64,000 nucleotides of DNA from Cryobacterium tagatosivorans. GTDB lineage: Bacteria > Actinomycetota > Actinomycetes > Actinomycetales > Microbacteriaceae. How positions within the stretch are numbered: the stretch's first letter is position 1; every line of letters begins with the position of its first letter. Below are positions 8,220 to 16,868 of the stretch, one piece after another. Both the position numbers and the translations under genes were made by a program. The DNA is taken from positions 37,402 through 101,401 of the forward strand of contig NZ_SOEZ01000023.1 of assembly GCF_004402215.1 (NCBI RefSeq), in the 5' to 3' direction. The notes under the pieces are model-generated. The model did not search any database, was not told where the DNA came from, and saw nothing but the letters and a program-made list of their open reading frames with translations.

Positions 8220-9527
8220 ATGGCTCTCACCGGACGGTTCGTCGCACTCGTCGCCCTCGGCGCCCTGCCGATCGTGCTGCTCGGGCGGACGGTGCCGGAG
8301 GCGCTCGGCGTGCTCGGGGTGTGGCTCGGGCTCGTGCTGGCGCTCGGCCTGCTCGACCTGTCGCTGGCGGCGTCGCCGCGGAGCCTCGCCCTCGAGCGCG
8401 ACCTGCCCGGCCGGGTGCGGCTCGGCGAGACGGTGACCAGCAGCCTCGCCCTGACAAACACCGGCCGGCGTGCGCTGCACGGGGTCGTGCGGGACGCCTG
8501 GCAGCCGTCCGCCGGAGCCGGCAACAACCGCACGCCGGTCGCCATCCCACCCGGGGAGCGCCGCGTGGTCTCCCTGCTGCTGACGCCGTTCCGCCGCGGC
8601 GAACGCCGGGCCCTGCATGTGACGGTTCGGTCGATCGGCCCCCTCGGACTCTGGGCGCGGCAGGCGACCCTGGGCGCGCCCGGGCGCATCCGGGTGCTGC
8701 CGCCGTTCACCGCGCGGGCGCACCTTCCCTCCCGGCTGACCCGGCTGAAGGAACTCGACGGACGGACCAGCCTCCTCGTGCGCGGGCAGGGCACGGAGTT
8801 CGATTCCCTCCGCGAGTACGTGCGCGGCGACGACGTGCGCTCCATCGACTGGCGCGCCACGGCCCGCCGGAACGACGTCATGGTGCGCACCTGGCGGCCG
8901 GAGCGCGACCGCCGCGTCGTCATCGTCATCGACACCGGGCGCACCTCCGCGGCGCGCGTCGACGACGAGCCGCGCCTCGACACGGCCTTCGAGGCCGCCC
9001 TGCTGCTGGCCGCCCTGGCCTCGCGGGCCGGCGACCGGGTCGACTTCGTGGCCTGGGACCGGCGGGTTCGGGGCCGCGTGCACGGCGCCCAGGGCGCGGA
9101 GCTGCTCTCCCGCATGGTCGACGCGATGGCTCTGATCGAGCCGGAGCTGATCGAGGTGGACTGGTCGGCGGTCCCCGGCCAGGTTCGCGCGGTGACGAGC
9201 CAGCGCGCCCTCGTCGTGATCCTCACCTCGGTCGATGCCGCCGGGGCGGCGACCGGCCTGCTGTCGGTGTTGCCGGAGCTGACCCGCCGGCACACGGTCC
9301 TGGTCGCCTCCGTCACCGACCCGGCCCTGGCCGAAGCCGCCGGGGAACGCGGCAACCGGGAACAGGTGTACCGCGCGGCGGCGGCCGAGCGGGCCATCCT
9401 CGACATCGGCCGCGTCTCGGCGGCGATCCGCCAACTGGGCGCCGACGTCGTCACCGGCTCCCCCGCGGCGGTGCCCCCGGCCCTGGCCGACCGGTACATC
9501 GCGCTCAAGGCTGCCGGCCGGCTCTAG
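8220..9527 (+). CDS. DUF58 domain protein (VWA-like partner of MoxR)
   Basis: A 435-aa protein with two N-terminal hydrophobic segments (residues 5-45), a beta-rich middle region, and the hallmark DUF58 segment GTEFDSLREYVRGDDVRSID followed by WRATARRNDVMVR at about 197-230. A VWA-like fold then starts at RRVVIVIDTGR. The family partners MoxR ATPases; the client is unknown. It closes the operon that starts at 4259. The stop is followed after 16 nt by a long perfect inverted repeat that probably ends transcription. Confidence 0.92.
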   Translation: MALTGRFVALVALGALPIVLLGRTVPEALGVLGVWLGLVLALGLLDLSLAASPRSLALERDLPGRVRLGETVTSSLALTNTGRRALHGVVRDAWQPSAGAGNNRTPVAIPPGERRVVSLLLTPFRRGERRALHVTVRSIGPLGLWARQATLGAPGRIRVLPPFTARAHLPSRLTRLKELDGRTSLLVRGQGTEFDSLREYVRGDDVRSIDWRATARRNDVMVRTWRPERDRRVVIVIDTGRTSAARVDDEPRLDTAFEAALLLAALASRAGDRVDFVAWDRRVRGRVHGAQGAELLSRMVDAMALIEPELIEVDWSAVPGQVRAVTSQRALVVILTSVDAAGAATGLLSVLPELTRRHTVLVASVTDPALAEAAGERGNREQVYRAAAAERAILDIGRVSAAIRQLGADVVTGSPAAVPPALADRYIALKAAGRL

Positions 9528-9543
9528 GCACGGGCAAGTGTGG

Positions 9544-9593
9544 CCCAGTCGGACAACTGTGGCTGGTACGCCGGCAACAGTTGTCCGACTGGG
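9544..9593. terminator. Perfect 17-bp inverted repeat between convergent genes
   Basis: The arms at 9544-9560 (CCCAGTCGGACAACTGT) and 9577-9593 are exact reverse complements, separated by a 16-nt loop. The element sits between the stop of the DUF58 gene (9527, plus) and the stop of the phosphomannomutase gene (9619-9617, minus), where a bidirectional terminator is expected. There is no clear T-run on either side, so rho-independent termination is not certain. Compare the 21-bp element at 55872-55936, which shares the heptamer ACAACTG. Confidence 0.6.
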
Positions 9594-9616
9594 GAACAGT
9601 CGCCGTCGACGAGGGG

Positions 9617-11050
9617 CTAGCCTCGGATCAGCTCCAGGACCTCGTCTCGCACCCGGGCCATCGCGGCGGGGGTGGCCGCCTCGACGTTCAGGCGCAGCAG
9701 CGGTTCGGTGTTGGACGGGCGCACGCTGAACCACCAGAACGGCTCATCCGCGCTGGTCAGGCCGGTGACGGTGAGCCCGTCGAACTCATCGAAATCGGCC
9801 CTGCCGGTGTAGGCCTCAACGATGCGCGAGTACGCCGCCGGCACGTCCTCGACGGTCGAGTTGAGCTCGCCGGACAGCGCGTAGGGAGTGAAGCGGGCCG
9901 ACAGCTCCGACAGCGGGCGGTCCTGGTTGCCGTACTCGGCCAGCACGTGCATCGCGGCGAGCATGCCGTTGTCGGCGCCCCAGAAGTCCCGGAAGTAGTA
10001 GTGCGCCGAGTGTTCGCCGCCGAAGATGGCCCCGGTCTCGCGCATCTCGTCCTTGATCAGCGAGTGCCCGACCCGCGTGCGCACGGGGACGGCGCCGGCG
10101 GCCGCGATCGTCTCTTCCACGACCCGCGAGGTGATCAGGTTGTGCAGGACGACGATCTCCCCGTCGGGCTGGGCGGCGCGAACGCGGGTGATCTCGCGCA
10201 GGGCGACAATCGCGGCCACGGCGGACGGGTTGACCGCCCCGCCGGTCTCGTCGACAACAAAGCAGCGGTCGGCGTCGCCGTCGAAGGCCAGGCCGAGGTC
10301 GGCGCCATGCCGGACGACCGCCCGCTGCAGGTCGACGATGTTGGCCGGATCGAGCGGGTTGGCCTCGTGGTTGGGGAACGTGCCGTCGAGCTCGAAGAAG
10401 AGCGGGATGATCTCGATCGGCAGCCCGGCCAGGCCGACGGCCTCGCCGAGCACGGCCGGGACGGTCAGCCCGCCCATCCCGTTGCCGGCGTCGACCACGA
10501 TCCTGATCGGCCGGATGTCCGACAGGTCCACGAGCGCGCGCAGGTACGCCGCGTAGTCGGCGAGCACATCCAGGTCACGGACTCCGCCGGGCTCGGCCAC
10601 CTCGGGGATGCCCTCGGCCAGGTAGACCGCGGCCCGGTCGCGGATCGCGCCGAGGCCCGTGTCCATGCTGATGCCCTGCGCGCCGGCGCGGGAGAACTTT
10701 ATACCGTTGTAGCTGGCCGGGTTGTGGCTGGCCGTGAACATGGCCGCGGGCGCGTTCAGGCTGCCGGAGGCGAAGTAGCTCTCATCGGTGGAGCAGAGCC
10801 CGACCGAGACGACGTCGGCCCCGCGGGCGCGGGCGCCGCGGGTGAAGGCGGCGGCGAACTCCGGCGAGGAATCGCGCATGTCGTGCCCGACGACGACCTC
10901 GGCCCCGGCCGCGCCGACCTCGTCGACGAATCCGGCCGCCAGCGCGGCGACGATGTCGGTCGTCAGCGTGCTGCCGACGAGACCGCGAACGTCATAGGCC
11001 TTGACGATGGTGTTGAGGTGGGAAAGGTCATCGTTCAGGGCGGAACTCAT
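9617..11050 (-). CDS. manB: Phosphomannomutase/phosphoglucomutase
   Basis: Alpha-D-phosphohexomutase, 477 aa, converting mannose-6-P to mannose-1-P (and probably the glucose pair) for GDP-mannose and surface glycan synthesis. The active-site phosphoserine loop is TASHNPASYNGIKF (Ser near residue 115), the metal loop is DGDADR, and the sugar-binding loop is GGEHSAHYYF. The C-terminal phosphate-binding loop is RPSNTEPLLRLNVEA. The order DUF3499-manB next to DUF5719/WhiB matches the mycobacterial pmmA (Rv3257c) neighbourhood. The start overlaps DUF3499 by 4 nt. manA lies about 8 kb away. Confidence 0.93.
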   Translation of the reverse strand: MSSALNDDLSHLNTIVKAYDVRGLVGSTLTTDIVAALAAGFVDEVGAAGAEVVVGHDMRDSSPEFAAAFTRGARARGADVVSVGLCSTDESYFASGSLNAPAAMFTASHNPASYNGIKFSRAGAQGISMDTGLGAIRDRAAVYLAEGIPEVAEPGGVRDLDVLADYAAYLRALVDLSDIRPIRIVVDAGNGMGGLTVPAVLGEAVGLAGLPIEIIPLFFELDGTFPNHEANPLDPANIVDLQRAVVRHGADLGLAFDGDADRCFVVDETGGAVNPSAVAAIVALREITRVRAAQPDGEIVVLHNLITSRVVEETIAAAGAVPVRTRVGHSLIKDEMRETGAIFGGEHSAHYYFRDFWGADNGMLAAMHVLAEYGNQDRPLSELSARFTPYALSGELNSTVEDVPAAYSRIVEAYTGRADFDEFDGLTVTGLTSADEPFWWFSVRPSNTEPLLRLNVEAATPAAMARVRDEVLELIRG

Positions 11051-11280
11051 GCCCCAAAACCTACCTCACCCGCCGGATCCCCCATCACGCGGTGGCGCAC
11101 GACCTGCCAGCCCTGGGGCGCGGAGGTGCGCGCGGCATGGCGGTCGCAGAGGTCGTAGGCGTGCGGTTCGTGCGCGGCCGAGAGCGGGCCGAGCACTGCC
11201 ATCGCGTCGGCGTAGACGAAGGTCAGCGTGGCTACGGCCGGATCGGTGCAGGTGATTCGGGAACACGGCCGGTTTGACAT
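11047..11280 (-). CDS. DUF3499 family protein
   Basis: A 77-aa conserved actinobacterial protein. The family signature is visible: Cys residues in RPCSRITCTDPAVATLTFVY, then ADAMAVLGPL, EPHAYDLCDRHAARTSAPQGW and VVRH. The Cys/His spacing (C-x4-C … C-x2-H) suggests a small zinc-binding module, which is inference. Function unknown. It is coupled to the phosphomannomutase gene (ATGA overlap) and is divergent from the zincin-like gene at 11326. Confidence 0.9.
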   Translation of the reverse strand: MSNRPCSRITCTDPAVATLTFVYADAMAVLGPLSAAHEPHAYDLCDRHAARTSAPQGWQVVRHRVMGDPAGEVGFGA

Positions 11281-11325
11281 AGTGCTTCAGGGTACCGCCG
11301 GCGCAGCCGGAAGTAGGATGGCAAC

Positions 11326-11775
11326 ATGCCCCGATCACGCCGTTCCGCAGATCCGGCATCGGCCCCCACCGTTCGCGGGCGAGGCCGGGACCGGCACGGG
11401 CGCGGAATCCGCAGCTCGGCGACCGGGCCGTACCTGCCGCCGCTGCGCACGCGGATCGACCTGTTCGACATGACCATCGCCTCGACCGTCGACTACCTGC
11501 GCGGGGTCTGGCCGGAACTGGCCGACGTGATCTTCGAGGTCGCCCCCGGGCCGAACGCCGTGATCCCGGGGGTCGGGGTCGAGCGCTACCGGGTCAACGC
11601 GGCCGAGCGCCGCATCGTTTTCTACCGGCTGCCGATCCAGCGGCTGAGCCGGCTGCACCGCAACGACGAGTTCCACCAGCGGATGGTGATCGAGAGTTGC
11701 GTGTTCCGCGCCATCGCCGAGCTTCTGGGCAAGGACCCCTGGGACCTCGCACCCGACCGGTTCCGCCACCTCTGA
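11326..11775 (+). CDS. Metallopeptidase (zincin)-family protein, apparently without HExxH
   Basis: A 149-aa protein matching in position and sequence the small zincin-family protein found next to DUF3499 and WhiB2 in actinobacteria (Rv3259-like). After a basic, disordered N-terminus (about 40 residues) come TIASTVDYLRGVWPELADVIFEV and a C-terminal NDEFHQRMVIESCVFRAIAELLGKDPWDLAPDRF segment (shown here by its parts FHQRMVIES and DPWDLAPDRF). The place where related metallopeptidases carry HExxH has no such motif, so catalytic activity is doubtful. ATG at 11326; divergent from DUF3499. Confidence 0.7.
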   Translation: MPRSRRSADPASAPTVRGRGRDRHGRGIRSSATGPYLPPLRTRIDLFDMTIASTVDYLRGVWPELADVIFEVAPGPNAVIPGVGVERYRVNAAERRIVFYRLPIQRLSRLHRNDEFHQRMVIESCVFRAIAELLGKDPWDLAPDRFRHL

Positions 11776-11809
11776 TCCGGCCGGCACGTCGCCGACAGCC
11801 GCGGAACGG

Positions 11810-13255
11810 TCAGCGCGGGTAGACCCGGATCGGCGCCGCCAGGGGGCCGGACGGGGTGAGCGTGAATCCGGACAGCATTCCGGGGCCCGCATAGCTCACC
11901 GAGGCCACGAGGGACGTGCCGCCCGCGACGACGTAGCGCTCACCGGCGCCCAGCGGCCGTGACGCCGTCGCACCGGGGCCGACCGGGAGGGTGTCCGACG
12001 ACCCGTTTTCGGCCGTGACGGTGACGGATGCCTCGCCCGGGCCGGTGTTCACCAGGTGCAGGGTGGGCGCGGGGCCGGGCGCGACACTGACCATGAAGTC
12101 GCCCGGGAACGGGACGGAGGCCGCAAACCAGGCGAAGTCCTTGCCTGCGCCGTCGGCGGCCGAGGCGCGTGCGGCGGCCACGATCGGCTGGTCGGAGACC
12201 AGTCGCACCGCGTAGCTTCCGACGGCCAGGCCGGGCAACGGGATCTCGGCGACGATGCCCGGCTGGACGTCGACCTTGATCGGGGTGCCAGGGCCGGCCG
12301 CGCCGACGACGACGACCTCCACCTGCGCGGGCTCTTCGCCGGGGGCCAGGATGCGGACGGAGGGGATCTCGTCGGGCACGTGGTCGGCGTCGGTCTCCGC
12401 GGCGGCCGGCGCCTGGGCCGCGACGACCAGGCCGGCGATGACCTGCGTGAGCGACGGGGAGGCCGCCGGTTCGAGCAGCTCGACGCCGCCGGGCTCGATC
12501 CCCTGGATGAGGCTCTGCTCGAGGGATGCGGCGACCTGGCCGCCGTGTGCCTCCACGTGCACGACGGGCGACTGGAGGTTCGGGGCCAGGCCCGCGAGCG
12601 ACACGATCCGCTGCGAGCCGGGTTGCACCAGGATTCCGTTGGCGCCGGGCGCATCCACGATGCCGGTCTCGCCGATGACGGTCAGGTCCACGCTCGCGAC
12701 GACGGTGGTCGGGTTGCTGAGCAGCACCAGGCTGGTTCGTCCGATGTCGGTCGAACCGCCAACGAGCCACGCGTCGGCGACCGCTTCGCCGCAGGCGGCC
12801 GCCGCGAATCCGCCGACGGTTTCGCCCTCGGCCGTCTGGGACTGGCTTCCGGCCACGAGCGAGGGCACCGTGGCGCCTTCCGGGGCGGGAACGCGGAGGA
12901 GCAGGGGGCCGCCGTCGCGTGCTCCGCGCGCGTTGTCGCCGGCGACGAGCGGGGTGACGTCGTCGATCTCGCCGGGCGCATTCGCCCCGTAGGTGGTGCC
13001 GTAGACGGCGGTCGCCGATCCGATGGAGGTGGCCGACTGGGCCTGGCCCGAATCCTCGGCGAGCGTGAGCAGCGGGCCGGGGCAGACCCGCAGCTGCTCG
13101 CTGGGGATCGGCTCGACCTCCGCGGACGGTGGGGTGACCGTCACGGTCGGCCACGGAATGAGCGCCGCCGCGCCCGCGGCGCTGACGGCGAGGGTGAGGC
13201 CGACGAGTCCGGCGGCGATCCGGGAGCCCACCCGGACTGCGCTGCTACTGGGCAC
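11810..13255 (-). CDS. DUF5719 family secreted/membrane-anchored protein
   Basis: A 481-aa protein with one N-terminal transmembrane/signal anchor (GLVGLTLAVSAAGAAALIPW, about residues 14-35) and an Ala/Gly/Val-rich extracellular beta region. Motifs include CPGPLLTL near the start and paired Cys residues, as in DUF5719. I chose the GTG at 13255; the open frame continues upstream to 13600, but that part lies inside the preceding glycosyltransferase and reads as low-complexity Arg/Pro shadow. It overlaps the glycosyltransferase stop by 11 nt, so the two are coupled. Function unknown; likely an accessory to the glycosyltransferase, by context. Confidence 0.85.
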   Translation of the reverse strand: MPSSSAVRVGSRIAAGLVGLTLAVSAAGAAALIPWPTVTVTPPSAEVEPIPSEQLRVCPGPLLTLAEDSGQAQSATSIGSATAVYGTTYGANAPGEIDDVTPLVAGDNARGARDGGPLLLRVPAPEGATVPSLVAGSQSQTAEGETVGGFAAAACGEAVADAWLVGGSTDIGRTSLVLLSNPTTVVASVDLTVIGETGIVDAPGANGILVQPGSQRIVSLAGLAPNLQSPVVHVEAHGGQVAASLEQSLIQGIEPGGVELLEPAASPSLTQVIAGLVVAAQAPAAAETDADHVPDEIPSVRILAPGEEPAQVEVVVVGAAGPGTPIKVDVQPGIVAEIPLPGLAVGSYAVRLVSDQPIVAAARASAADGAGKDFAWFAASVPFPGDFMVSVAPGPAPTLHLVNTGPGEASVTVTAENGSSDTLPVGPGATASRPLGAGERYVVAGGTSLVASVSYAGPGMLSGFTLTPSGPLAAPIRVYPR

Positions 13256-16200
13256 GGTCGCCCTCCTCCGGGGTCGTGGATCGGTCGGCCGGCTCGGCGG
13301 TGCCGCGCGGTTCCGCGGCGGAGCCCGGTTCGGGTGCACGGGCGGCTTTCGCCCCGCGGGGCGGTTTCGCCGCGCGGTCCGGCTTCGCCGCGCGGTCCGG
13401 CTTCGCCCTGGCCAGGCGCTTCTGCCTGGCGTTCGCCTTCGCCGCGCGCCGAATCGCGTCCCGGTTGGCCTGGCGGACGGCTTCGGGTCCCGCCCCGGTG
13501 GGAATGGACAGGAGCACGGTCGCCCCGATGACCACGGCCGCCACGAGGAAGGCGACCAGGCCGAGCACTCCGCCGGCGTGCGCCGGGATCGCGACGTCAC
13601 CCAGGTCGGCGGCCTCGGCGTCGTGCCGCCAGAGGCGGCCGAAGGTCGTGTCGCCCACCGGCGCCAGCGCGGCGTTGCCGTCGATCGCCGTCGTCGTGCG
13701 GGTGAGGGTCTCGGCCGCCTCCGGGGTGACCGGGGCGAATCGGCCCGCCCCGACCGGAGTCACCGCGGCCGGGCGGAGCAGCACGAAGCGGATGCCGAAT
13801 TCGTTCAGGCCCGCCGATGCGTCCAGGCCGCTGCGCGAGGCGAGGTTGCCGGCCAGGACGGCCAGTTCGCGCTCCCGGGCGTCCAGGCTCCGGTCGGTGC
13901 TCGACAGCGTGGATTGCTCCTCGAGGGTCACGCCGGCCCCGCGGACCACGGTGGCCTGGATGCCGCCGTCGGGCTGCGGAGTGATCTGCAGCGTCCCGAC
14001 GCGCGAGTTCGTCTGCGCCTCGGCGCTCACGAAGGCGGGCTGGGTGCGGTCGCCGCCGGAGGCAACGGCGGACGTTCCGAGGTACAGCGCCCCGGTCAGC
14101 GGGGCGACGACGATGAGGAGGGCGATGCCGGCCGTCACCGCGGGCGCGATGGCGTACATCCGCAGGCCGCGGAGCGCGCAGAGCACGGCGCCGACGATGC
14201 CCAGCCAGTAGAGGCTGAGTCCGGACCCGACCCAGACGCCGACCGGCTGCGCCCCGACCGAGGCGAGGAAGAGGTTTCCGGCAATGATGGCGGTCGCCAG
14301 CCCGAGGACCGCGGCCAGCACGGCGAAGCCGGCGGCCCGGGCCCCGGGCAGGAACAGGGCTGCGGCGGCCAGCACGGCGAGCGGCGCGAGCAGGATCGGG
14401 ACGAGGAGTTCGGCATCCACGCCGGGGATGCCGAGCGTGTCGAGGAGCGGAGTCCAGCCGCCGAACTCGCCGGAGGGGAACCCCAGCACCAGCTGCCACA
14501 CGGAGACCGGGTGGCTCGGGAGCGGAACCCCGGGGTCGGCCAGCAGCGACAGCCAGGCTCCGCGGAGCCCCTGGTCCCAGACCAGGGCCGCGGCCAGGGC
14601 GAGGGCGGGGATCGGGATGCCGATGAACCGCGTGACGCTGCGGCCGCTCAGCGCGGCGGACACGATCCAGCCGATCAGCAGCGCCGGCGTGAGCGACGGT
14701 GCGCAGGCGATGATGGCGGCGAACAGGAGCGCGGCCGAGGCCGACGCCGACCAGGACCGGGCGGCGGCGTAGCCGGCGAAGAAGAGCCAGGGCAGGAGCA
14801 GGTGCACGAGGATCGCGGCGGGGCGACCGGCCGCGAGGGCGGTCAGGAAGGGCGGCGCCAGCACCCAGAGCACGGCCGCGACCGCCCGCAGGGATCCGCG
14901 TTCGGTCAGGCGCGAGGCGGCCATCCAGGCGCCGAAGGCGGCGAGCGGGAAGGCCAGGAAGTACAGGGCGACCAGGGCGAAGGACGGCGCCCAGAAGAAG
15001 ATCGAGCCGAGCACGGCGAGCACGGCGGCGAACGGGTCGGCGGCACCGACGAAGCCGAGGCCGATGTCACGCCAGCCGTAACCGGTTGCCAGCCACAGCT
15101 CGGCGGGGGTCTTCGCCAGCGGCAGGAGCCCGCCGCCGGTGAGCGTGCGCGCACCGAGCAGCGGGGCGAGGGCGGCGACTCCGGCCGCGGCCGCGGCGAT
15201 GACGCTCCAGCCGCCGCCGGCCGCCAGGAAGCGGATCTCCGGCCGGTCGCCGCGCACGCCGGTCAGGCTGGCCTCGCGCTTGAGCGCCTGGCGGCGGCGC
15301 ACCTCGACCGTGGGCACCCGCAGTCCGGCGATCGAGGCCCAGCCGAGCTTGCGCGTCGCGGCGAAGCGACGGCGCGCTCGGATCACCCGCATCCCGCGGA
15401 GGGCCGCCCCGAACGCGGCGGAGAACTCGCCCGGGATCGCCCCGGGCTCCTTCCTCAGCAGCTGGAAAATCGAGCGCAGGAAGGCGAGGGGAATGAGCGA
15501 CAACCAGTGGAACGGCACGGCCCAGGCGGGGGCGTAGACCAGGCGGCGGTGCAGGGCGGCCGCGCGCTCCATCCGCAGGCGCTTGCGGCGCGGGCGTCCC
15601 CGGGAGGACCCGTCCGGGCCGGCGACGCCGTCGCCCGCGGAGGCGACCCGGGCCGCGGCGACGACGGACACGCGATAGCCGGCCATCCTTACGCGCACGC
15701 AGAAGTCGAGGGAGTCGTCGACGGCGGGCAGGCCCGGGTCAAAGCCGCCCAGTTCGTTCCAGACGGTGTGCCGCACGAGCATCCCGCCGGCGCTGACGGC
15801 GAGCACATCGCTCATGCCGTCGCGCTGCCCCTGGTCGAGCTCGCTTTCGACCAGGGTGACCGTGGCGCCGAAGGACGTCATCGACTCGCCGAAGTCGTGG
15901 ATGTAGTCGCCGGCGTCCCATTCCATGACCTTGGGCCCCGCCACGGCGACGGATGGCGCGATCTCGAGTCCGCCGAGCAGCGCGGCGAGCGCGCCGGGCT
16001 CCGGCGCGCTGTCCTGGGCGAGCAGCCACAGCATTTCGTGGGCGGACTCCGGCGGGGCCGTGACCTTCACCCCGGCGGCGATGGCCTGCCCGAAACTGAG
16101 GTCCGCTTCGGCGGAGATGAAGTGGGTGGGGCCGAATCCGGCGAGCAGCGACGCCGTGGCATCCGTCGACCCGCAGTCGACCGTGACCACGATGTCGGGA

Positions 16201-16292
16201 CGCCGGGTCTGGGCCGCGAGGGCCTCGAGAGTTCGCTCAAGGTGATTCGCGCCGTTACGGGCGACAAGGATGGCGGTGACTCGCGGTTGCAT
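13245..16292 (-). CDS. Large GT2 glycosyltransferase with multi-span membrane region
   Basis: A 1015-aa protein. Residues 1 to about 260 form a family-2 glycosyltransferase: VTAILVARNGANHLERTLEAL, a nucleotide-sugar pocket with VTVDCGSTDAT, and WNELGGFDPGLPAVDDSLDF near residue 200. From about 290 there are roughly a dozen hydrophobic helices, an extracellular segment (about 720-890) and a last transmembrane helix near 910. The tail is about 75 residues of Lys/Arg/Ala/Pro-rich low-complexity sequence (KPDRAAK, RGAKAARAPEPG). Donor and acceptor are unknown. It is the usual gene between WhiB2 and DUF5719 in actinobacteria, which suggests an envelope-glycan role tied to division. Confidence 0.85.
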   Translation of the reverse strand: MQPRVTAILVARNGANHLERTLEALAAQTRRPDIVVTVDCGSTDATASLLAGFGPTHFISAEADLSFGQAIAAGVKVTAPPESAHEMLWLLAQDSAPEPGALAALLGGLEIAPSVAVAGPKVMEWDAGDYIHDFGESMTSFGATVTLVESELDQGQRDGMSDVLAVSAGGMLVRHTVWNELGGFDPGLPAVDDSLDFCVRVRMAGYRVSVVAAARVASAGDGVAGPDGSSRGRPRRKRLRMERAAALHRRLVYAPAWAVPFHWLSLIPLAFLRSIFQLLRKEPGAIPGEFSAAFGAALRGMRVIRARRRFAATRKLGWASIAGLRVPTVEVRRRQALKREASLTGVRGDRPEIRFLAAGGGWSVIAAAAAGVAALAPLLGARTLTGGGLLPLAKTPAELWLATGYGWRDIGLGFVGAADPFAAVLAVLGSIFFWAPSFALVALYFLAFPLAAFGAWMAASRLTERGSLRAVAAVLWVLAPPFLTALAAGRPAAILVHLLLPWLFFAGYAAARSWSASASAALLFAAIIACAPSLTPALLIGWIVSAALSGRSVTRFIGIPIPALALAAALVWDQGLRGAWLSLLADPGVPLPSHPVSVWQLVLGFPSGEFGGWTPLLDTLGIPGVDAELLVPILLAPLAVLAAAALFLPGARAAGFAVLAAVLGLATAIIAGNLFLASVGAQPVGVWVGSGLSLYWLGIVGAVLCALRGLRMYAIAPAVTAGIALLIVVAPLTGALYLGTSAVASGGDRTQPAFVSAEAQTNSRVGTLQITPQPDGGIQATVVRGAGVTLEEQSTLSSTDRSLDARERELAVLAGNLASRSGLDASAGLNEFGIRFVLLRPAAVTPVGAGRFAPVTPEAAETLTRTTTAIDGNAALAPVGDTTFGRLWRHDAEAADLGDVAIPAHAGGVLGLVAFLVAAVVIGATVLLSIPTGAGPEAVRQANRDAIRRAAKANARQKRLARAKPDRAAKPDRAAKPPRGAKAARAPEPGSAAEPRGTAEPADRSTTPEEGDRAQ

Positions 16293-16405
16293 ATCGGGAA
16301 CAGCCTAGGTCGGGGATCGCCCGCCGTCCCGGAGCCCGGGGGGCGCGCCCTAAATCGGCACGGACAAACGAGCCCCTGGGCCCAGGGCCCAGGAGCGCGA
16401 CGTCG

Positions 16406-16723
16406 TCAGGCTCGCTTGCGCAATTTGCGGCGCTCGCGCTCCGACAGTCCGCCCCAGATCCCGAACCGCTCGTCGTTGGCGAGCGCGTACTGCAGGCACT
16501 GCGTCCGAACCTCGCAGGATGCGCAGATCTTCTTCGCATCGCGCGTCGAGCCGCCCTTTTCGGGGAAGAACGCCTCAGGATCGGTCTGGGCGCAGAGCGA
16601 ATCCGTCTGCCACCCCAGGGGATTGTCATCTCCCGTTTCCTTGCGCACTCCGGGTACTCCCAAGCGAACTGGATCGACAAACCAGTCCTCAGGAACCCCG
16701 TTACGATACCCAGATATTGACAT
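16406..16723 (-). CDS. whiB2: WhiB-family iron-sulfur regulator (WhiB2/WhmD type)
   Basis: A 105-aa WhiB protein. The four [4Fe-4S] ligands are visible: one Cys in DSLCAQTDPEAFFPEKG and three in CASCEVRTQC. The GIWGGLSERERRKLRKR turn and basic tail bind partner sigma factor and DNA. Synteny with the large GT2, DUF5719, DUF3499 and manB points to the WhiB2 (WhmD) group, implicated in septation. I chose the ATG at 16723 (MSISGYRNGVPEDWF) because GGGAG lies 5 nt upstream. The in-frame ATG at 16753 has its AGGA abutting the start codon. A strong promoter-like sequence precedes it. Confidence 0.95.
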   Translation of the reverse strand: MSISGYRNGVPEDWFVDPVRLGVPGVRKETGDDNPLGWQTDSLCAQTDPEAFFPEKGGSTRDAKKICASCEVRTQCLQYALANDERFGIWGGLSERERRKLRKRA

Positions 16724-16773
16724 ATCGTCTCCCACCCCTTGTGCGACGCGCATTCCTTGCGTGTCTTGAACTA

Positions 16774-16803
16774 ATTACATCGGTGTAGTTCCCCGTACGT
16801 CAA
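16774..16803 (-). promoter_or_regulatory. Putative promoter of whiB
   Basis: On the minus strand TTGACG (16803-16798) and TGTAAT (16779-16774) are separated by 18 bp, close to the housekeeping -35/-10 consensus. The surrounding 110 bp is markedly AT-richer than the rest of the window. Predicted transcription starts near 16767, giving a leader of about 44 nt to the ATG at 16723. Confidence 0.55.
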
Positions 16804-16868
16804 GTCGCAAATCGTAAACCCTCGATATTGGCTCTAGGGTTTCGACTCGCCCAAGGATCGAAAACCTG

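Noticed and set aside
8321..11158. A 945-codon plus-strand open frame spanning DUF58 and manB
   Set aside because: It crosses the long palindrome and two convergent genes and has only Arg/Gly/Ala-rich composition.
12056..13531. Long plus-strand frame over DUF5719
   Set aside because: Antisense shadow of a gene with a signal anchor and coherent composition.
13023..16769. A 1248-codon open frame on the plus strand
   Set aside because: It lies antisense to the clear GT2 membrane protein, DUF5719 and whiB genes. Its translation is an Arg/Gly/Glu/Asp-rich shadow with no domain, as expected in high-GC DNA.
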